64,000 nucleotides of DNA, taken from Tetragonia tetragonoides (Eukaryota > Streptophyta > Magnoliopsida > Caryophyllales > Aizoaceae). The position numbers and the translations under genes were made by a program. This document shows positions 44,942-58,100 of the stretch, piece after piece (positions within the stretch are counted from its first letter, which is position 1; each line of letters starts with the position of its first letter). Below the pieces are notes generated by a model, which saw only the letters and a list, made by a program, of their open reading frames with translations, was not told the origin of the DNA and ran no database searches. The stretch spans positions 33,006,501 through 33,070,500 of the forward strand of contig CM076143.1 in the NCBI GenBank assembly GCA_038025085.1, given 5' to 3'.

Positions 44942-45960
44942 TCATCGAGGGTCCTCTATGGCCATGATAGACCCCCCCGAGAGAAGTTTTGGCGAAAATG
45001 GAAACTGGGCCCCAGGAATGTTGTAGGTGACGCGTTCTGGGTCTCCGAAAGCAAACTTTTGACGTGGATATTTTCGCCCCATATCGCACGGGACACCCAT
45101 AGGTGAAATGGGAGGCCCCCAGGGTCGGTTATCGGATCCCTGATAGGCTTGTAAGGGTGGTTTTACGCGATGTAATGTAAGGACCCGAATACGAACGGCA
45201 TGGGTCATATCGGAGTTTGGGGATCAGGGTGACCCTCCCGGGGCACCGAGGGTCCCCTAGGGCCACGATAGACCCCCAGAAAACATTTTGGGTGAAAATG
45301 GCAATCGAGCCCCTGGAATGCTATAGGCGCCGTGTTCTGGTCCTCCGGAAGAATACTTTTTGACGTTAATATTTTCACCCCATATCGCACGTGACACCCA
45401 TAGGGAACATGGCAGGCCCCCAGGGTCGGTTATCGGGTCCCTGATAAGCTTGTAAGGGCGGTTTTACGTGATGCCAATGTCATGGATCTAATATGGACGG
45501 CATGGGTGATATCGGGGTTTGGGGATAAGGGTGCCCTCCCGGGGCACCGTGGGTCCCCTACGGCCATGATAGACCCCCCAAAAAATTTTGGGCAAAAATG
45601 GAACCGGGCCCCGGGAATGTTGTAGGCGACGTGTTCTGGGCCTCCGGAAGCAAACTTTTCGACGTTGATATCGGAGTTCGGGGATAAGAATGACCCTCCC
45701 GAAGCACCTAGGGTCCTCTAGGGTCATGATAGACCCCTAGGAGATGTTTGGGCAAAAATAACACTCGTGCCCCGGGAAGCCGAAAATCAAAGGATTGGCT
45801 TTCGAGAGGCTCCGGATTGAAGGTGTATATTTTCACAACATATTGCACGAGACATCCCTAAGGGACATGGAAGGCCCTCGGGGTCGGTTATCTGGTCCAT
45901 GATAGGCTTGTAAGGCCGTTTTTACGAGACACCAATGTAAGGGCCGGGACACTAAACCAA
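44942..45960 (+). repeat. About 300-bp subrepeats in monomer 2
   Basis: Units start near 44945, 45242, 45535 and 45695. The third is shortened to about 160 bp by an internal deletion, joining GACGTTGATATC directly to GGAGTTCGGGG. Confidence 0.9.
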
Positions 45961-47229
45961 AAGCATGGGTGAGGGCCGGAATTTCCTACCCCTAAGAGTG
46001 AGGTCTCAAAAATATTTCAAAATTTAAAGTGAGGTCTCAAAAATATTTCCCAAATTGTTTTGAAGTGATTTGTAATTATTTTGATATTATTTCTATTTAT
46101 TTCCTATTTTTCTGCCTATTTTTTAATTAAAATTAAATTAAATAGCTACCTTGTGTGAAAAATTAAAAATATATATTTTTCCATAACTTAATAATATACT
46201 TGAAAAGTTTGAGGTGAAACATTTGGAAAATAATTATCCAATCACTCAAAAATTCCAGTATGAAAGTTATGCACTGGGCATGTCTACTCCTGTCAGAACC
46301 ACTAAATCTATTATCTTAGTTGAATATCTTTCCTGATTTGTATTCTGTGATTACTTTTTTCTATTACTCCAGAACTGTAGAACACCTGGATTGAATATCG
46401 TAATTAGAGGAAAGATATTCATTTTGGCTCGTTTAAAATAAGTTAGTTTGTATTCATACGGCTTACTATTTCTTGTATCAAACTTTCATGTTTCTAATCT
46501 TCCATATTTATTTATTTTTTCTCTTACAAGTATACTGGTACAGGGTTACGTACAAAATAGTATATCTAGAAGGTGTTTCATGTTTCTAAGGACTTGATTT
46601 CGCAAACACCACCAAGACAACACGCATATTGGCGTGAAACTATGCTAATAAACTACACTTGTAGTAGTTTCCAAATAGTTTGTAGATACTAATGTCTAAT
46701 GTAACAAACACTTGTTGTCATAATGTTGGTGTGATCATTCTTGATGATTAAGTATATGATAATATGTATGATTACGGAATTACCCTTATTACCTTATTCC
46801 AATATACCGCAGACATACCTCCTAAAACTTCTTTCATCTGATATTGATATGAGGATACATGTTGATAGATACACCAATAACATGTGAATTTGAGAAGTAA
46901 TTCAGAAGGACAAAACTACCCTCAACTGAGTAAATTGACCAAACTACCCTAAAAAACATAAATGGCTGCTAAAACAAGTGGTCTAGAGGTGTTTTTTGGG
47001 GGAAATATTGGGCCTCGGGGACTTGCCACGCGTAGATCTCGAAAAAATAACCAATTTCAAAAAACATTTCGTCCCGTTGAGGGTAGTTTTAGAAAAAGGA
47101 GAAAGGGACACAAGGTGCTAAGGCCTAAGTATGAAGATGGGAAGAGGCTAAGTCATATGGGCTAAGTATGAAAAAGTCCCAAGTATAAAGTTATCAAAAT
47201 GTCCATGCCGGTGCTAGGAAGAAGTTCCC

Positions 47230-47896
47230 ATGACACAGCATGTCCCAGCGCCTATGTCCCATGACACAGCACCAATGACCCATGGCGCGCCTTGTCCCAT
47301 GACATGGTGCTGCAGCGCGTTGTCTTATGACATGGTGCTGCAGCGCCCATTTCCCATGGTGCTGCAGCGCCCAATGTCCCATGTCCTATGTCCCAGTGGC
47401 CAATGTCCCATGTCCCAGTGGCCAATGTCCCATGTCCCATGTAGCAGTGCGGCACCGGCAGTGCCCATGTCCAAGCGCCCAATGTCCCATGACCCAGCGC
47501 CCATGTCCCATGACCCAGCGCCCATGTCCCTGATCCAGCGCCCATGTCCCATGACCCAGCGCCCATGTCCCTGATCCAGCGCCCATGTCCCATGACCCAG
47601 CGCCCATGTCTCAGCGCCCAGCGCCCATGGCCCAGCACCCAGTGCCCATGTCCCATGTCCCAGCGCCCATGTCCCATGACCCAGCGCCCATGTCCCTGAT
47701 CCAGCGCCCATGTCCCATGACCCAGTGCCCATGTCCCATGACCCAGCGCCCATGTCTCAGCGCCCAGCGCCCATGGCCCAGCACCCAGTGCCCATGTCCC
47801 ATGTCCCAGCGCCCATGTCTCAACGCCCAACACCAAGTGAGCGCCCATGTCCCTGCGCCCGAGCGCCCATGTCCCATGTCCCAGCGCCCAGTGAGT
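47230..47896 (+). repeat. CATGTCCC minisatellite in monomer 3
   Basis: Contains a longer internal duplication: a block of about 150 bp (CATGACCCAGCGCC ... CCCTGATCCAGCGCC) occurs at 47500-47650 and again at 47660-47800. It has open frames up to 198 codons on the minus strand, which are repeats of MGHGTWAL-type words, not a gene. Confidence 0.95.
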
Positions 47897-48102
47897 AGTA
47901 GTTTTTCTAACTACGCTTGTAGTAGTTTCAAAATAGTTTTTAGATACTGGTTTCTAATGTAACAAACACTTGTCGTCATAATATTGGTGTTATTTTTCTT
48001 GATGATTAAGTATATGATATTATGAATAATTACAGAATTACCCTATTACCTTCATTCCAATATACCACGGACATATCTCAGAAAAATTCTTTCATCTGAT
48101 AT

Positions 48103-48345
48103 TCCCAGCGGCCATGTCCCAGCGCCCAAGTCCCAGCGTCCATGTCCCAGCGCCTATGTCCCAGAACCCATGTCCTATCGACCAACGCCCAGGTCCCAAC
48201 GCCCATGTCCAAGCCCCCAGTGAGTGCCCATGTCCCAGCGCCCATGTCCTAGCGCCCAGCAAGCGCCCAAGTCCCATGTCCCTGCGCCAGTAAGCGCCCA
48301 TGTCCCATGTCACAGTGCCTAGTAAGCACCCATGCCAATGTCACC
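48103..48345 (+). repeat. Second minisatellite block of monomer 3
   Basis: Shorter and more diverged CCCATGTCCCAGCG array that follows a partial head copy. Confidence 0.85.
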
Positions 48346-48567
48346 GAGGGTCCTCTAGGCCCATGATAGACCCCCCCCCGAAAGATGTTTTAGCAAAAAT
48401 TGCAACCGGGCCCCGGGAATGCTGTAGGCGACGTGTTCTGGGCCTCTGGAAAAAAACTTTTTGACATTGATATTTTCACCCCATATCGCACGGGACAGCC
48501 GTAGGGGACATGTGAGGCCCCCATGGCCGGTTATCGGGTCCTTGATAGGCTTGTAAGGGCAGTTTTA

Positions 48568-48580
48568 CGCGATGCCAATG
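48568..48580. repeat. Left TSD of LINE 1
   Basis: CGCGATGCCAATG, identical to 54131-54143. Confidence 0.95.
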
Positions 48581-49275
48581 TTTTTTTTTGGTGCAAGTCA
48601 GAAATTGTATTATTGCTCACTGTAATGTAACAAGGTTACAGCCCTTAGGCAATGCAGAGCCAAGGCCACGTACTAGGTAGGGTTCCTTTTTTCTACATCC
48701 CTTTACTACCTTACAAACCTTCAATCTAGTGCAACTCACTATAGACACTGGTTCACCTTCTCTGTAAACACAACAATTTACAAAAATCATTTCTGACTTA
48801 CAACAAAATACAAAAACCTAATAAGCTAAAATATTACAACTTCTTCTGGCCTTTCAATTCTGCTGAGTTCTTTTTCATTCCTCACTCTGCCTAGCTTCAT
48901 CAAGCTGCTACTGATTCACTTCTGAACCTGCTACCTGAATTCCTGCACCTGCGCTCATGTCTTGCAGAAACTGCTGCTGAGCCCCTGGTGTGTATTCTGG
49001 TTCTGATTTCCTGATCAAGCCGTTGTGCTATATCATAGACCATATTCTGATGCAAACTGTCTGCTGGTACTTGCTGAGCTTCTGGATTCTGCTTCTTCCT
49101 TTTTCTGCCTCTCTGCTGACATCTGATTCTATTTCTGCACTGTTTATCTAGGCTTGCTGATCTGCTTAATTCTGCCATTTTCACTGTCTGTTTTTGCTTC
49201 TGCCCATTGATACTGGATTACCTTCTGCACCATTTTGCTGTGTTAATTTCTGCAGCTACAAAATACAACTGGATT

Positions 49276-52200
49276 TCACAGATTCCTTATCCATCTTTTA
49301 TCCCTGTTGTTTAGCTTCCTGTTGCTACTGCATTGATGAATTCTGATTCTGATTGTCTGCTGTATCTGCTGAATAACCTGTGACATTGGCATTCTGCTCC
49401 TCTCAAAGCACATCAAGTTCCTGATTCTCCAGACCCAGTACACAGCTGCTGCAATCCCTGCTGCATACACTTCTTTCCTGAATCTCGAGCATTTCTGTCT
49501 ACTAACCCAATTGAGCATTCCCTGGGTTGTGTTTGCTCTTGTAGAGATTTGCAGCCATGTCTTTAGCTGGTTCAGTGCCTCTGTTGAGACATTACAGCTA
49601 AAAAACAGATGGCTATGATTTTCTGTTTCCATTTTGCACAGGTAGCAGATGGTGTCTCCATTAAGGAATCCCATTTTCTACATCCTATCCTTGGTCAATA
49701 GTCTTCCCATTTGGGCCAACCATAAACAGAAATTGTGTTTAGGTACAGTAATCTTTCCCTAAATCAGGTTAGCATGTCTGGATTTTGGCAAATTCCCCAT
49801 CAATACCCTATATCCACTAGCAGCAGAGTATATTCCATCTTGAGTTTCCTTCCACACTCCTCTAGTTGTATAATGGCCCTGGAAGTGACTTTTAATCTTG
49901 TTGAGCTTTGTCCAGTACCAAGTAGCTCCCCACACAGGAGCATAGTCCCAAAAATTGTTTCCTTTCAAGTACACTCCATTAATCCATTTAACCCACAATG
50001 TGTCTTTTTTCGTGGCTAAATCCCATATGTGCTTCCCATTTAGGGCTATATTAAACCATTTGCAATGTTTAATATTTATACCCCCATTCCTTCTTGGTCT
50101 ACAGACTACATCCCAGGCAACCAGGCTTGTTTTGTGCTTTTGGTCAGTAGTCCCCCATAAAAAAAATCTGCATTTTTGCTCTATACTTTTCAGTACCCCA
50201 GCAGGCATAATAAAAATGCTTGACCAGTATACATGTATAGATAATAATACAGAATTCATTAGTTGTGCCCTTCCTGCATATGAAAGGTTTCTGGAAGCCC
50301 ACATATGTAATTTTTTGGTCATTTTATCCACCAAGCATTCACAATCCATTATACTCCATTTTGATGGAGATAGTGGGACACCTAGGTATTTCATTGGCAA
50401 TGCACCCTCCTGAAACCCTGAAATACACAGCAACTTACTTTTTTCTTGTTCACTAACTCCTGCCACATACATGTTGGATTTTTCCTGGTTTGCAAATAGT
50501 CTTGTAGCTTGTGAAAAGTAATTCATGCAGTCCATTAGGATACTCACAGAGTCAGGTGTAGCTTTGCAGAAGCACATCAAGTCATCAGCAAAGCAGAGGT
50601 GACTTAGTGCAAGCTCTTTGCACATAGGGTGCCAGTTGAACCTATTGTCCATGCAAGCTATCTTTAAGATTCTTGACAAGTATTCCATAACCAAGACAAA
50701 GATTAATGGAGAGATTGGGTCTCCCTATCTAATGCCACGCTTTGCAGTAAAGTACCCATGGACTTCCCCATTCAGGTTGATGCTGAAGCTAGTTGTTTGG
50801 ATACACTCCAATATCCAGCCACTAAACTTCTGTGGGAAGCCATACCCTTGCAACATTTCCTTGATAAAACCCCAGTGGACTGTGTCATAAGCTTTTCTGA
50901 GGTCAATCTTCATCAGGCATCTAGGAGAGGATTGTTTCCTATTATAGTGCTTGATTAGATCCTGACAAATCATGATGTTGTGGACTATGGATCTCTGTGC
51001 CACAAAAGCTCCCTGATTCACTGAAATTAGTTCAGGAAGCACTCTTGCCAGTCTCCCACAAAGAATCTTGGAGATGCACTTGTAGATGGTGTTGCAGCAA
51101 GCTATGGGCCTGTAATCAGAAGCCTTTTCAGGACTTGGTATTTTCTGCTCAAGACACAGGTTAGTTGCATTCACTTATTTAAGCATTTTGGATGACTCAA
51201 AAAAATCGATAATAGCCTCAGTCACTTCCTGTCCCACAGTATTCCAGGCTCCTTTAAAGAAACCTGATCCAAAACCATCTGGACCTGGACTTTTATTACA
51301 GTCAATTTCAAACATTGCTCTCTTGACTTCTTCAGCAGACACAGGGGCATTCAGGGTCATTTGTTGGTGTATGTATAACCTGTGACCTGCTGAAAAGAAA
51401 CTATTTTCTGCATTAGTGGTTCTGGTTCCTGATACTCTTAGCATTTCTCTGTAGAACCCCACAAATTCCTCCACAATCAAGTTCTGTTCTTCCAGCAGGG
51501 TTCCCTCCTGTGTCTTGATGGAATGAACTCTGTGTTGCTGTCTTCTCTGCTTCATAATTGCATGAAAAAATTGAGTGTTTCCATCCCCTAGCTGAACCCA
51601 TTTTGCCTTACTCATTTGTTGTAAGAAGTTCTCAGCTGCCATATTCAGATCATTGTACCTCTTTCTGGCTTGTACTTCCTCCTGCTGTATTGTCTCATTT
51701 AGAGGGTCCTGGTTTGCTGCTTTCTGAGCTTGATTCATTTTAGTTCTTGCTACCTCAGCTTGAGTTAGGATCCCACTGAATTCCTCTCTATTTAGCTTTT
51801 TCAGCACTGCTCTCACCTTTTTCAGTTTCTGGTAAACTCTAAACATTTTTGTGCCTTGTGTTCTGAAATTCCAAGCTTGCTGCACCATTGCTTGAAATTC
51901 AGAGTGGAGGCTCCACATGTTGAAGTATTTAAAGGGGGTATTTCTATTTTTTATGAGTTCTTTGTGCAGGGTTAAACAGATTGGAGAGTGATCAGACACA
52001 TCCTCTGGATGGAATTTTAGATCACACTGATCAAATTCCTGAATCCAGAGACTGTTGGCAAAAACCCAATCAATTTTAGAATATACTCTCCCTTCCCTCT
52101 CATGCCTGTTGTTCCAGGTGAATTGACACCCAGACCAGCTTAGTTCTGTAAGTTTACATTCCTCTAAACAGTCTTTGAAGTCTTGTATTTCAGCATATGT

Positions 52201-52671
52201 GACTGGGACTCCTCCTTGTCTGTTACTAGGTAGTAGCACATTGTTGAAGTCCCCCCCCAACAATCCAGGGTACATTGCAGTTCAGTGAATAAGCAGTAAG
52301 GTCCTGCCACAGTTGCTTCCTTTCCTCCTTTTCATTCAGCCCATACACAAAGCTCACCACAAACTCCTTTTTTTCATCATATTAATTACTTTACAAGTCA
52401 CCATTTGCACAGATGAAAATATCACAACAACATGGAAATAATTTGGTAACCATCTAATCCAGATTCTGCCCAATCTATGATTGTTATGGTTGCTATATGA
52501 TTCCCACCCTGGCATAAAATTTTCCTTACATTTTTTCAAATTAACTAACCTGATTTTAGTTTCTAACAAAACCACCAAACCACAGTTATTCTTTTTACAG
52601 AAAAGACTAACATCTTTCTATTTATTAGGGCCATTTAGGCCTCTCACATTCCATATAAGGATCCTATCCAT
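49276..52671 (-). pseudogene. LINE 1 ORF2 (endonuclease - reverse transcriptase), broken
   Basis: ATG at 52671 overlaps the ORF1 stop (ATGGATAG). An early TAG follows GLNGPNK. Then pieces 52578-52354 (ETKIRLVNL), 52275-51175 (GGDFNNVLLPSNR; SDHSPICLTL; NKSPGPDGFGSGFF), 51174-50725 (ASDYRPIACCNTIYKC; CLMKIDLRKAYDTVHW), 50694-49759 (LCFADDLMCFCKA; YLGVPLSPSKW) and 49674-49276 (CYLCKMETENHSHLFFSC). These are separated by stops or frameshifts. All domains of LINE 2 ORF2 are present but disabled. Confidence 0.9.
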
Positions 52672-54049
52672 GACTATTGGTCAAGATAGGAGACTTACCA
52701 TGTGCTGGCACCTTACCAAGTATCAGATCCTCCTTTGCTGCTGGTTCTGCTATTTCTCCTTGATTTTCCCGCCCCTCCTGCACTTCTTTTTCTCGCAAAA
52801 CTTCAAATGAGTTCTCTGTCTGGGGCTGTTGTTGAATTTGTCTGTAAATCCTTCTCCCTGCTCTCAGCCCCCTCCCTGCATTCCCTGCTCTGCCTCTTCC
52901 TCTCCCTGCATTCTGCCATTGGTGATTTCTAGTGTTTGCTAGTGGTGGTGGCTTATTCTGCCCAGGCACAGGTTGTACAACAGGAGGTGCAGCAGCAAGC
53001 TTCTTCCTGCAATCAGTTTCTCCATGTCCATGCTGTTTACAGTGGGTGCAGATGATTGGTTTCCAGTCATATTCAACCTCCTGCTCAACAATATTCCCCT
53101 TTTCATTCTTGAAGTTAACTTTATCAGGGTATACATCATCAATTTTCACTTCAATTAGCACCCTTGTATAGTGAATTCCTACCTTGAGTTCAGTGTTCCT
53201 ATCTGCTATCATAGGTCTACCAACAAGGCTTGCAATTTTGCTTAACCCTGTAGCATTCCAATACTTCACATTTAATCCTGGGAATTTCACCCATATAGGA
53301 ACCGAGGTTAATTCCTCTTGTGCATAATCCACATTTTCAGACCAAGCTCTAACTATCATGGGTTTGTTGTCAAAATGGTACACTCCTTCCTGTATTACAG
53401 CATCTCTCTGCTCCAATGAATCAAAACGAACCAGCACCAATCCATTTTTCATCATAGCAATTTTGTTCATCCCTTTTTTTGCCCAAATTCGTCTTAGGAA
53501 TCCACTAAATACTGTAATTGGTGGTCTAGATCCCATGACATAGCAGACTACAGCTTTATTCCAGTAGTTTATTTCAGATTCAATGTCTTTAAGGTTAATT
53601 TCCCCTACTGGTTTCCCATCATGCATAACAGGCGCAATAAAATCTAGCTTAAAACCAGCATTTTTTAGCTTAGATATGTCGAATTTATCCCAAGCAGAGG
53701 CCTTACCAATGTCTGCATTTTCTTGCTGAATGGTCTGTTCTGCCTCTTCTTCTTCATCCTCGGACGAGAGCTGAGCACTTGTCTTCTCCTTCATTTTCGA
53801 GAGCCAATTGTTGATTTTCTCTCTAGCTAGTTCCATTTGCTGCACTGTTTGAGTTTGCATTTCAGGTGTCATCACCTCAGGTGCCTCCAATTCATCGTTT
53901 AAATTGCGCATAATACAATCTAGGTTTTCGCGATTCTTGCTCGAGCATTGCCTATGATTCACTGTTTTGGTAGGACATGGTGGTGCTGAGATTTCCAGAC
54001 TATCGCCTTGGTTTTCTGTCCCTCTTCTTGCCTTTTCTTTCTTCCCCAT
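52664..54049 (-). CDS. LINE 1 ORF1, intact (DUF4283 plus zinc knuckle)
   Basis: 461 codons. The N-terminus MGKKEKARRGTENQGD is basic; an acidic stretch SSEDEEEEAEQT sits near residue 110. A DUF4283-type RNA-binding fold covers about residues 170-290 (KAVVCYVMGSRPPITVF; GFLRRIWAKKGMNKIA; VPIWVKFPGLNVKYW). A CCHC knuckle follows near residue 350 (CTHCKQHGHGETDC), then a Gly/Arg-rich segment (GRGRGRAGNAGRG). It would bind LINE RNA in the RNP. No internal stop or frameshift, in contrast to its ORF2 and to the ORF1 of LINE 2. Confidence 0.9.
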   Translation of the reverse strand: MGKKEKARRGTENQGDSLEISAPPCPTKTVNHRQCSSKNRENLDCIMRNLNDELEAPEVMTPEMQTQTVQQMELAREKINNWLSKMKEKTSAQLSSEDEEEEAEQTIQQENADIGKASAWDKFDISKLKNAGFKLDFIAPVMHDGKPVGEINLKDIESEINYWNKAVVCYVMGSRPPITVFSGFLRRIWAKKGMNKIAMMKNGLVLVRFDSLEQRDAVIQEGVYHFDNKPMIVRAWSENVDYAQEELTSVPIWVKFPGLNVKYWNATGLSKIASLVGRPMIADRNTELKVGIHYTRVLIEVKIDDVYPDKVNFKNEKGNIVEQEVEYDWKPIICTHCKQHGHGETDCRKKLAAAPPVVQPVPGQNKPPPLANTRNHQWQNAGRGRGRAGNAGRGLRAGRRIYRQIQQQPQTENSFEVLREKEVQEGRENQGEIAEPAAKEDLILGKVPAHGKSPILTNSHG

Positions 54050-54130
54050 TGAGAACTCACAGCTTCATCAATGGTGGATGAGCGGTGTAGAGGAGAGAGA
54101 AGATAGCATTTTTTTTAGAGAGAGAGAAAG

Positions 54131-54143
54131 CGCGATGCCAATG
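54131..54143. repeat. Right TSD of LINE 1 and target flank of LINE 2
   Basis: CGCGATGCCAATG, the satellite sequence just left of the poly-T of LINE 2, duplicated by the LINE 1 insertion. Confidence 0.9.
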
Positions 54144-55113
54144 TTTTTTTTTTTTTTTTGGTGCAAGTCAGAAATTGTATTATTTCTCTCTGTAATGTAA
54201 CAAGATTACAGTCCTTAGGCAATGCAGATCCAAGGCCACCTACTAGGTAGGGTTCCTTTTTGCTACATCCCTCTACTACCTTACATCCCTTCAATCTGGT
54301 GCAACTCACTACAGGCAGTGGTTCACCCTCTCTGTAAACATTACAATTTGCAAATATTGTTTCTCACCATCTCTGTAAACATTACAATTTGCAAAAATTA
54401 TTTCTAACTTACAGCAAAATACAAAAACATATATATCTAAAAATATTACAATAAAAACTTCTAGGAGCTGATTCATTCCTCCTTCTTTCTTGCTTCATCT
54501 ACCTGCTGTGCCCAATCAAGCTGATCCACATCACTCTACTGTCTAGCTCCTTGTACAGGTACTGGAGTCCTGCATTTCTTCTGTTTTTTCCTGCAAAAAC
54601 CTCTCCTGGAGTCTGGTCCTGCCTATCTGCTGGGTCTGCTGTGGTACACAGATCAGCTGAAAATCTCTCTAACCATTTTTTATCCCTGCTGTTGATCTTT
54701 CTCAGCCTGCTGCATTGCTGCATTCTGGTCCTCACTAATTGCTGCATTTTAGTCCTCATTCTTTCTGATCTGCTGAATTTTATTTCTTCTTCACTCTGCC
54801 TAGCTTCAGCAGCCTGCTACAGATACCCTGCTGAGACCTACTGCCTGAGTTCCATTACTCACTCAGATCCCCTGCAGGGCTCTGCTGTCTGCTTCCTGCT
54901 TGTTTTCAGAAACCTGCTGCTTTGTTCTTCACTGCTCCACAGCAACCTGCTACTGACTCCTTCCGGAGACAGCTGTTTCCTGGCCTTTCAGGTCTGCTGC
55001 ATATTCTTTGATCCCTCATTCTGTCTATCTTCAGCAGCCTTCTGCTGATCCCCTGCTGAATCTTTTGTATTTCTGAACTGCTGGACCCTGCTGCATAATC
55101 TTCTAACTTCAGT

Positions 55114-58100
55114 CTATATTTCCCCTATCCAGCTCTTGTCCCTGCTGGAGATCTTCCTTTTGCTGTTGCAGCACTGTTGAATTCTGCATCTGACTGCTTG
55201 CTGAACCTGTAGTATGATCTGCGGAACTGGTATATTGCCTTTGCCAGCATAGTGGGTATTCCTGCATCTCCACACCCAGTATACTGCTGCTGCTAACCCT
55301 GATGCATATATTTCCTTTCTGAGTCTCGAGCATTTCTGCCTGCTGATCCAGTTAAATATCCCCTGGATTGTACTTGCTGTTGCTGAGATTTGTAACCATG
55401 CCCTTAACTGTTCCAGGATTGCAGCTGACACTTTGCATTTGAAGAACAGGTGGTTGTGTTCCTCTGGTTCCTGCTTGCACAGGTAGCACAAAGCATCCCC
55501 ATTCAGAAATCCCATTCTCTGTAGTCTGTCCTTTGTTAACAGTCTATCCATTTGGGCTAGCCATAGGCAAAAGCTATGTCTAGGCATGGATATCTTTCCC
55601 CATATCAAATCTGCATGCCTGCATTTTGTCATGTTACCCTGTAGCATTCTGTATCCACTTCCAGCAGAGTATATACCATCAGAACTAAATTTCCAAACCC
55701 CCCTTGCTGTGTATTGCCCCTGGAAGTAGCTTTTGATCTTGTTCAGTTTGTTCCAGTACCAGCTGGTGCCCCATACTGGAGCATAATTCCAGATGTTAAC
55801 ACCTTTCAGGTACACCCCATTGATCCATCTCGCCCACAGAGTGTCTTTTTTTGTTGCAATATCCCAGATATGCTTGCCATTCAGGGCTATATTGAACCAT
55901 TTACAGTTCTTGACATTAAGTCCTCCATTGTTTCTTGGTCTACATACCATATCCCATGCCACCAAGCTTGTCTTGTGTTTCTGCTCAGTTGTCCCCCACA
56001 AGAAAAATCTACACTTTTGCTCCACACTTTTCAGTACTCCAGTTGGCATTATGAAGATACTAGACCAGTATACATGAATTGAGAATAAAACAGAGTTTAT
56101 TAGTTGGACTCTTCCTGCATATGAAAGGTTCCTTGAAGCCCAAATTTGCAACTTCTTTGACATTTTATCCACCAGACATTCACAATCTATTTTGCTCCAT
56201 TTCGAAGGGGACAGTGGGACCCCTAGGTATCTCATGGGCAAGGTACCCTCTCTGAAGCCTGAGAGCTGTAACAGTGCATTTTTCCTTTGTTCATCCACCC
56301 CTGCTATGTATATGTTTGATTTCTCCTTGTTTGCATACAGGCCTGTTGCTTTTGAGAAATGATTTATGCTGTTCATCATTATGCTCACAGATGTTGTGTC
56401 TGCTTTACAGAAGCACATTAAGTCATCTGCAAAACACAGATGACTTAGTGCTAGCTCTTTGCACATGGGGTGCCAGCTGAAGGTCTTGTCCATGCATGCT
56501 ATTTTCAGGTTTCTTGACAAATATTCCATTACCAGTACAAATATTAATGGGGAGATGGGGTCACCTTGTCTGATGCCACGTTTAGCAATAAAGTGTCCAT
56601 GTGTTTCCCCATTTATATTAATACTGAAGCTTGCTGTTTTGATGCACTGAAGTATCCAACCACTGAATTTTTCAGGGAATCCATACCCTTGCAGCATTTC
56701 CTTCACAAATCCCCAGTGAATTGTGTCATATGCCTTCCTTATGTCTATCTTCATTAAGCATCTAGGAGACGATTGTTTCCTGTTATAATGCTTAAATAGG
56801 TCCCGACAAATCATGATGTTGTTGACAATGGACCTCTGTGCAACAAAGGCTCCCTGGTTGACAAACACTAGCTCAGGGAGGACTACTGCCAGTCTCCCAC
56901 ACAAGATCTTGGCTATGCACTTGTATATTGTATTACAGCAGGCTATTGGTCTGAAATCTGATGCCTTTTCTGGGTTTTGTATCTTCTGCACAAGGCATAT
57001 GTTTGTAGCATTTGCCTCGAGCATTCTAGATGATTCAAAAAAATCAATTATAGCTCCAGTTACTTCTTCCCCTACAATGGGCCATGCTTCTTTGAAGAAC
57101 CCTGATCCAAAGCCATCAGGTCCTGGGCTTTTATTGCAATCAATTGCAAACATTGCCTTTCTCACCTCTTCTGTATTCACAGGGGCTATGAGGTTCATTT
57201 GTTGGTGGATGTCTAGTCTGTGACCTGCTTGGAAGTATCTGTCTTCAGCTTTTCTTGTTCTGACCCCTGTTACCCCCAACATATCCTTGTAGAAGTTTAC
57301 AAATTCTTGCATAACCAGATTCTGATCCTCCAAAAGGGTACCCTGCTGTGTCCTGATGGATTGAATTCTGTTGTTATTCCTTCTTTGCTTCATAAGTGCA
57401 TGGAAGAATTGATTGTTTCCATCCCCTAATTGAATCCACTTTGCCTTGCTTTTCTGCTGTAGGAAGTTTTCAGCTGCCATGTTGACCTCATTGTATTTTT
57501 TCCTGGCCTGTAATTCTCTCTGTTGCCTTGACTCATTTAGTGGCTCATTGTTTGCTTCAATCTGTGCTTGAGTCATGGCTATCCTGGCTGTATCTGCTTG
57601 TGCCAGGATGTCTGTGAATTCATTCCTATTTAGCTTTTTTAGCACTTTCCTCACCTTTTTCATTTTTTGGTACACTCTGAACATTTTTGTGCCTTGTGTT
57701 CTGAAATTCCAGGCTTGCTGCACCTTAGCTTGAAATTCAGAGTGGAGGCTCCACATGTTGAAGTATTTAAAGGGTATGGTTTTTTTTGTGTCTTCTCTAT
57801 GGAGAGACAGACAGATTGGGGAGTGGTCTGAGACCCCCTCTGGAAGGAATACATGCTCTGATTGATCTAATTCCTGGAGCCATAAACTGTTTACAAAAGC
57901 CCAATCAATTTTAGAATATACTCTCCCCCCTTTTTCATGTCTATTATTCCAAGTAAATTGGCACCCTGACCACCCCATTTCAGTGAGAAAGCATTTTCCT
58001 ATGCACTCTTTAAATTCCTGTATTTCTGCATAAGTGACTGGTGCACCACCTTTTCTATTTTCAGGGTACAGTACATTAGTGAAATCCCCCCCTACAAACC

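Larger units (their letters stand above)
43812..46533 (+). repeat. Composite satellite, monomer 2 (continued after element B)
   Basis: Picks up exactly where 19504 stopped: head (43812-44404, with the doubled CTACACTTGTAGTAG word), minisatellite 44405-44941, subrepeats 44942-45960, AT-rich tail 45961-46533. It has a few short meaningless ORFs only. Confidence 0.85.
46534..48580 (+). repeat. Composite satellite, monomer 3 (rearranged)
   Basis: Head 46534-47229, minisatellite 47230-47896, a partial second head 47897-48102 (from the GTAGTAGTTTTTC word to CATCTGATATT), a second minisatellite block 48103-48345, and the start of a 300-bp subrepeat to 48580, where a LINE is inserted. The array resumes at 59949. 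Confidence 0.85.
48581..54130 (-). mobile_element. L1-type LINE 1, nested at the tail of LINE 2
   Basis: Minus strand: 5' end near 54130, ORF1 54049-52664, ORF2 from 52671, 3'UTR to a poly-A tail (T9 at 48581-48589 on the plus strand). It is flanked by a perfect 13-bp TSD (48568-48580 and 54131-54143). 5.55 kb, full length by comparison with LINE 2. Confidence 0.95.
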
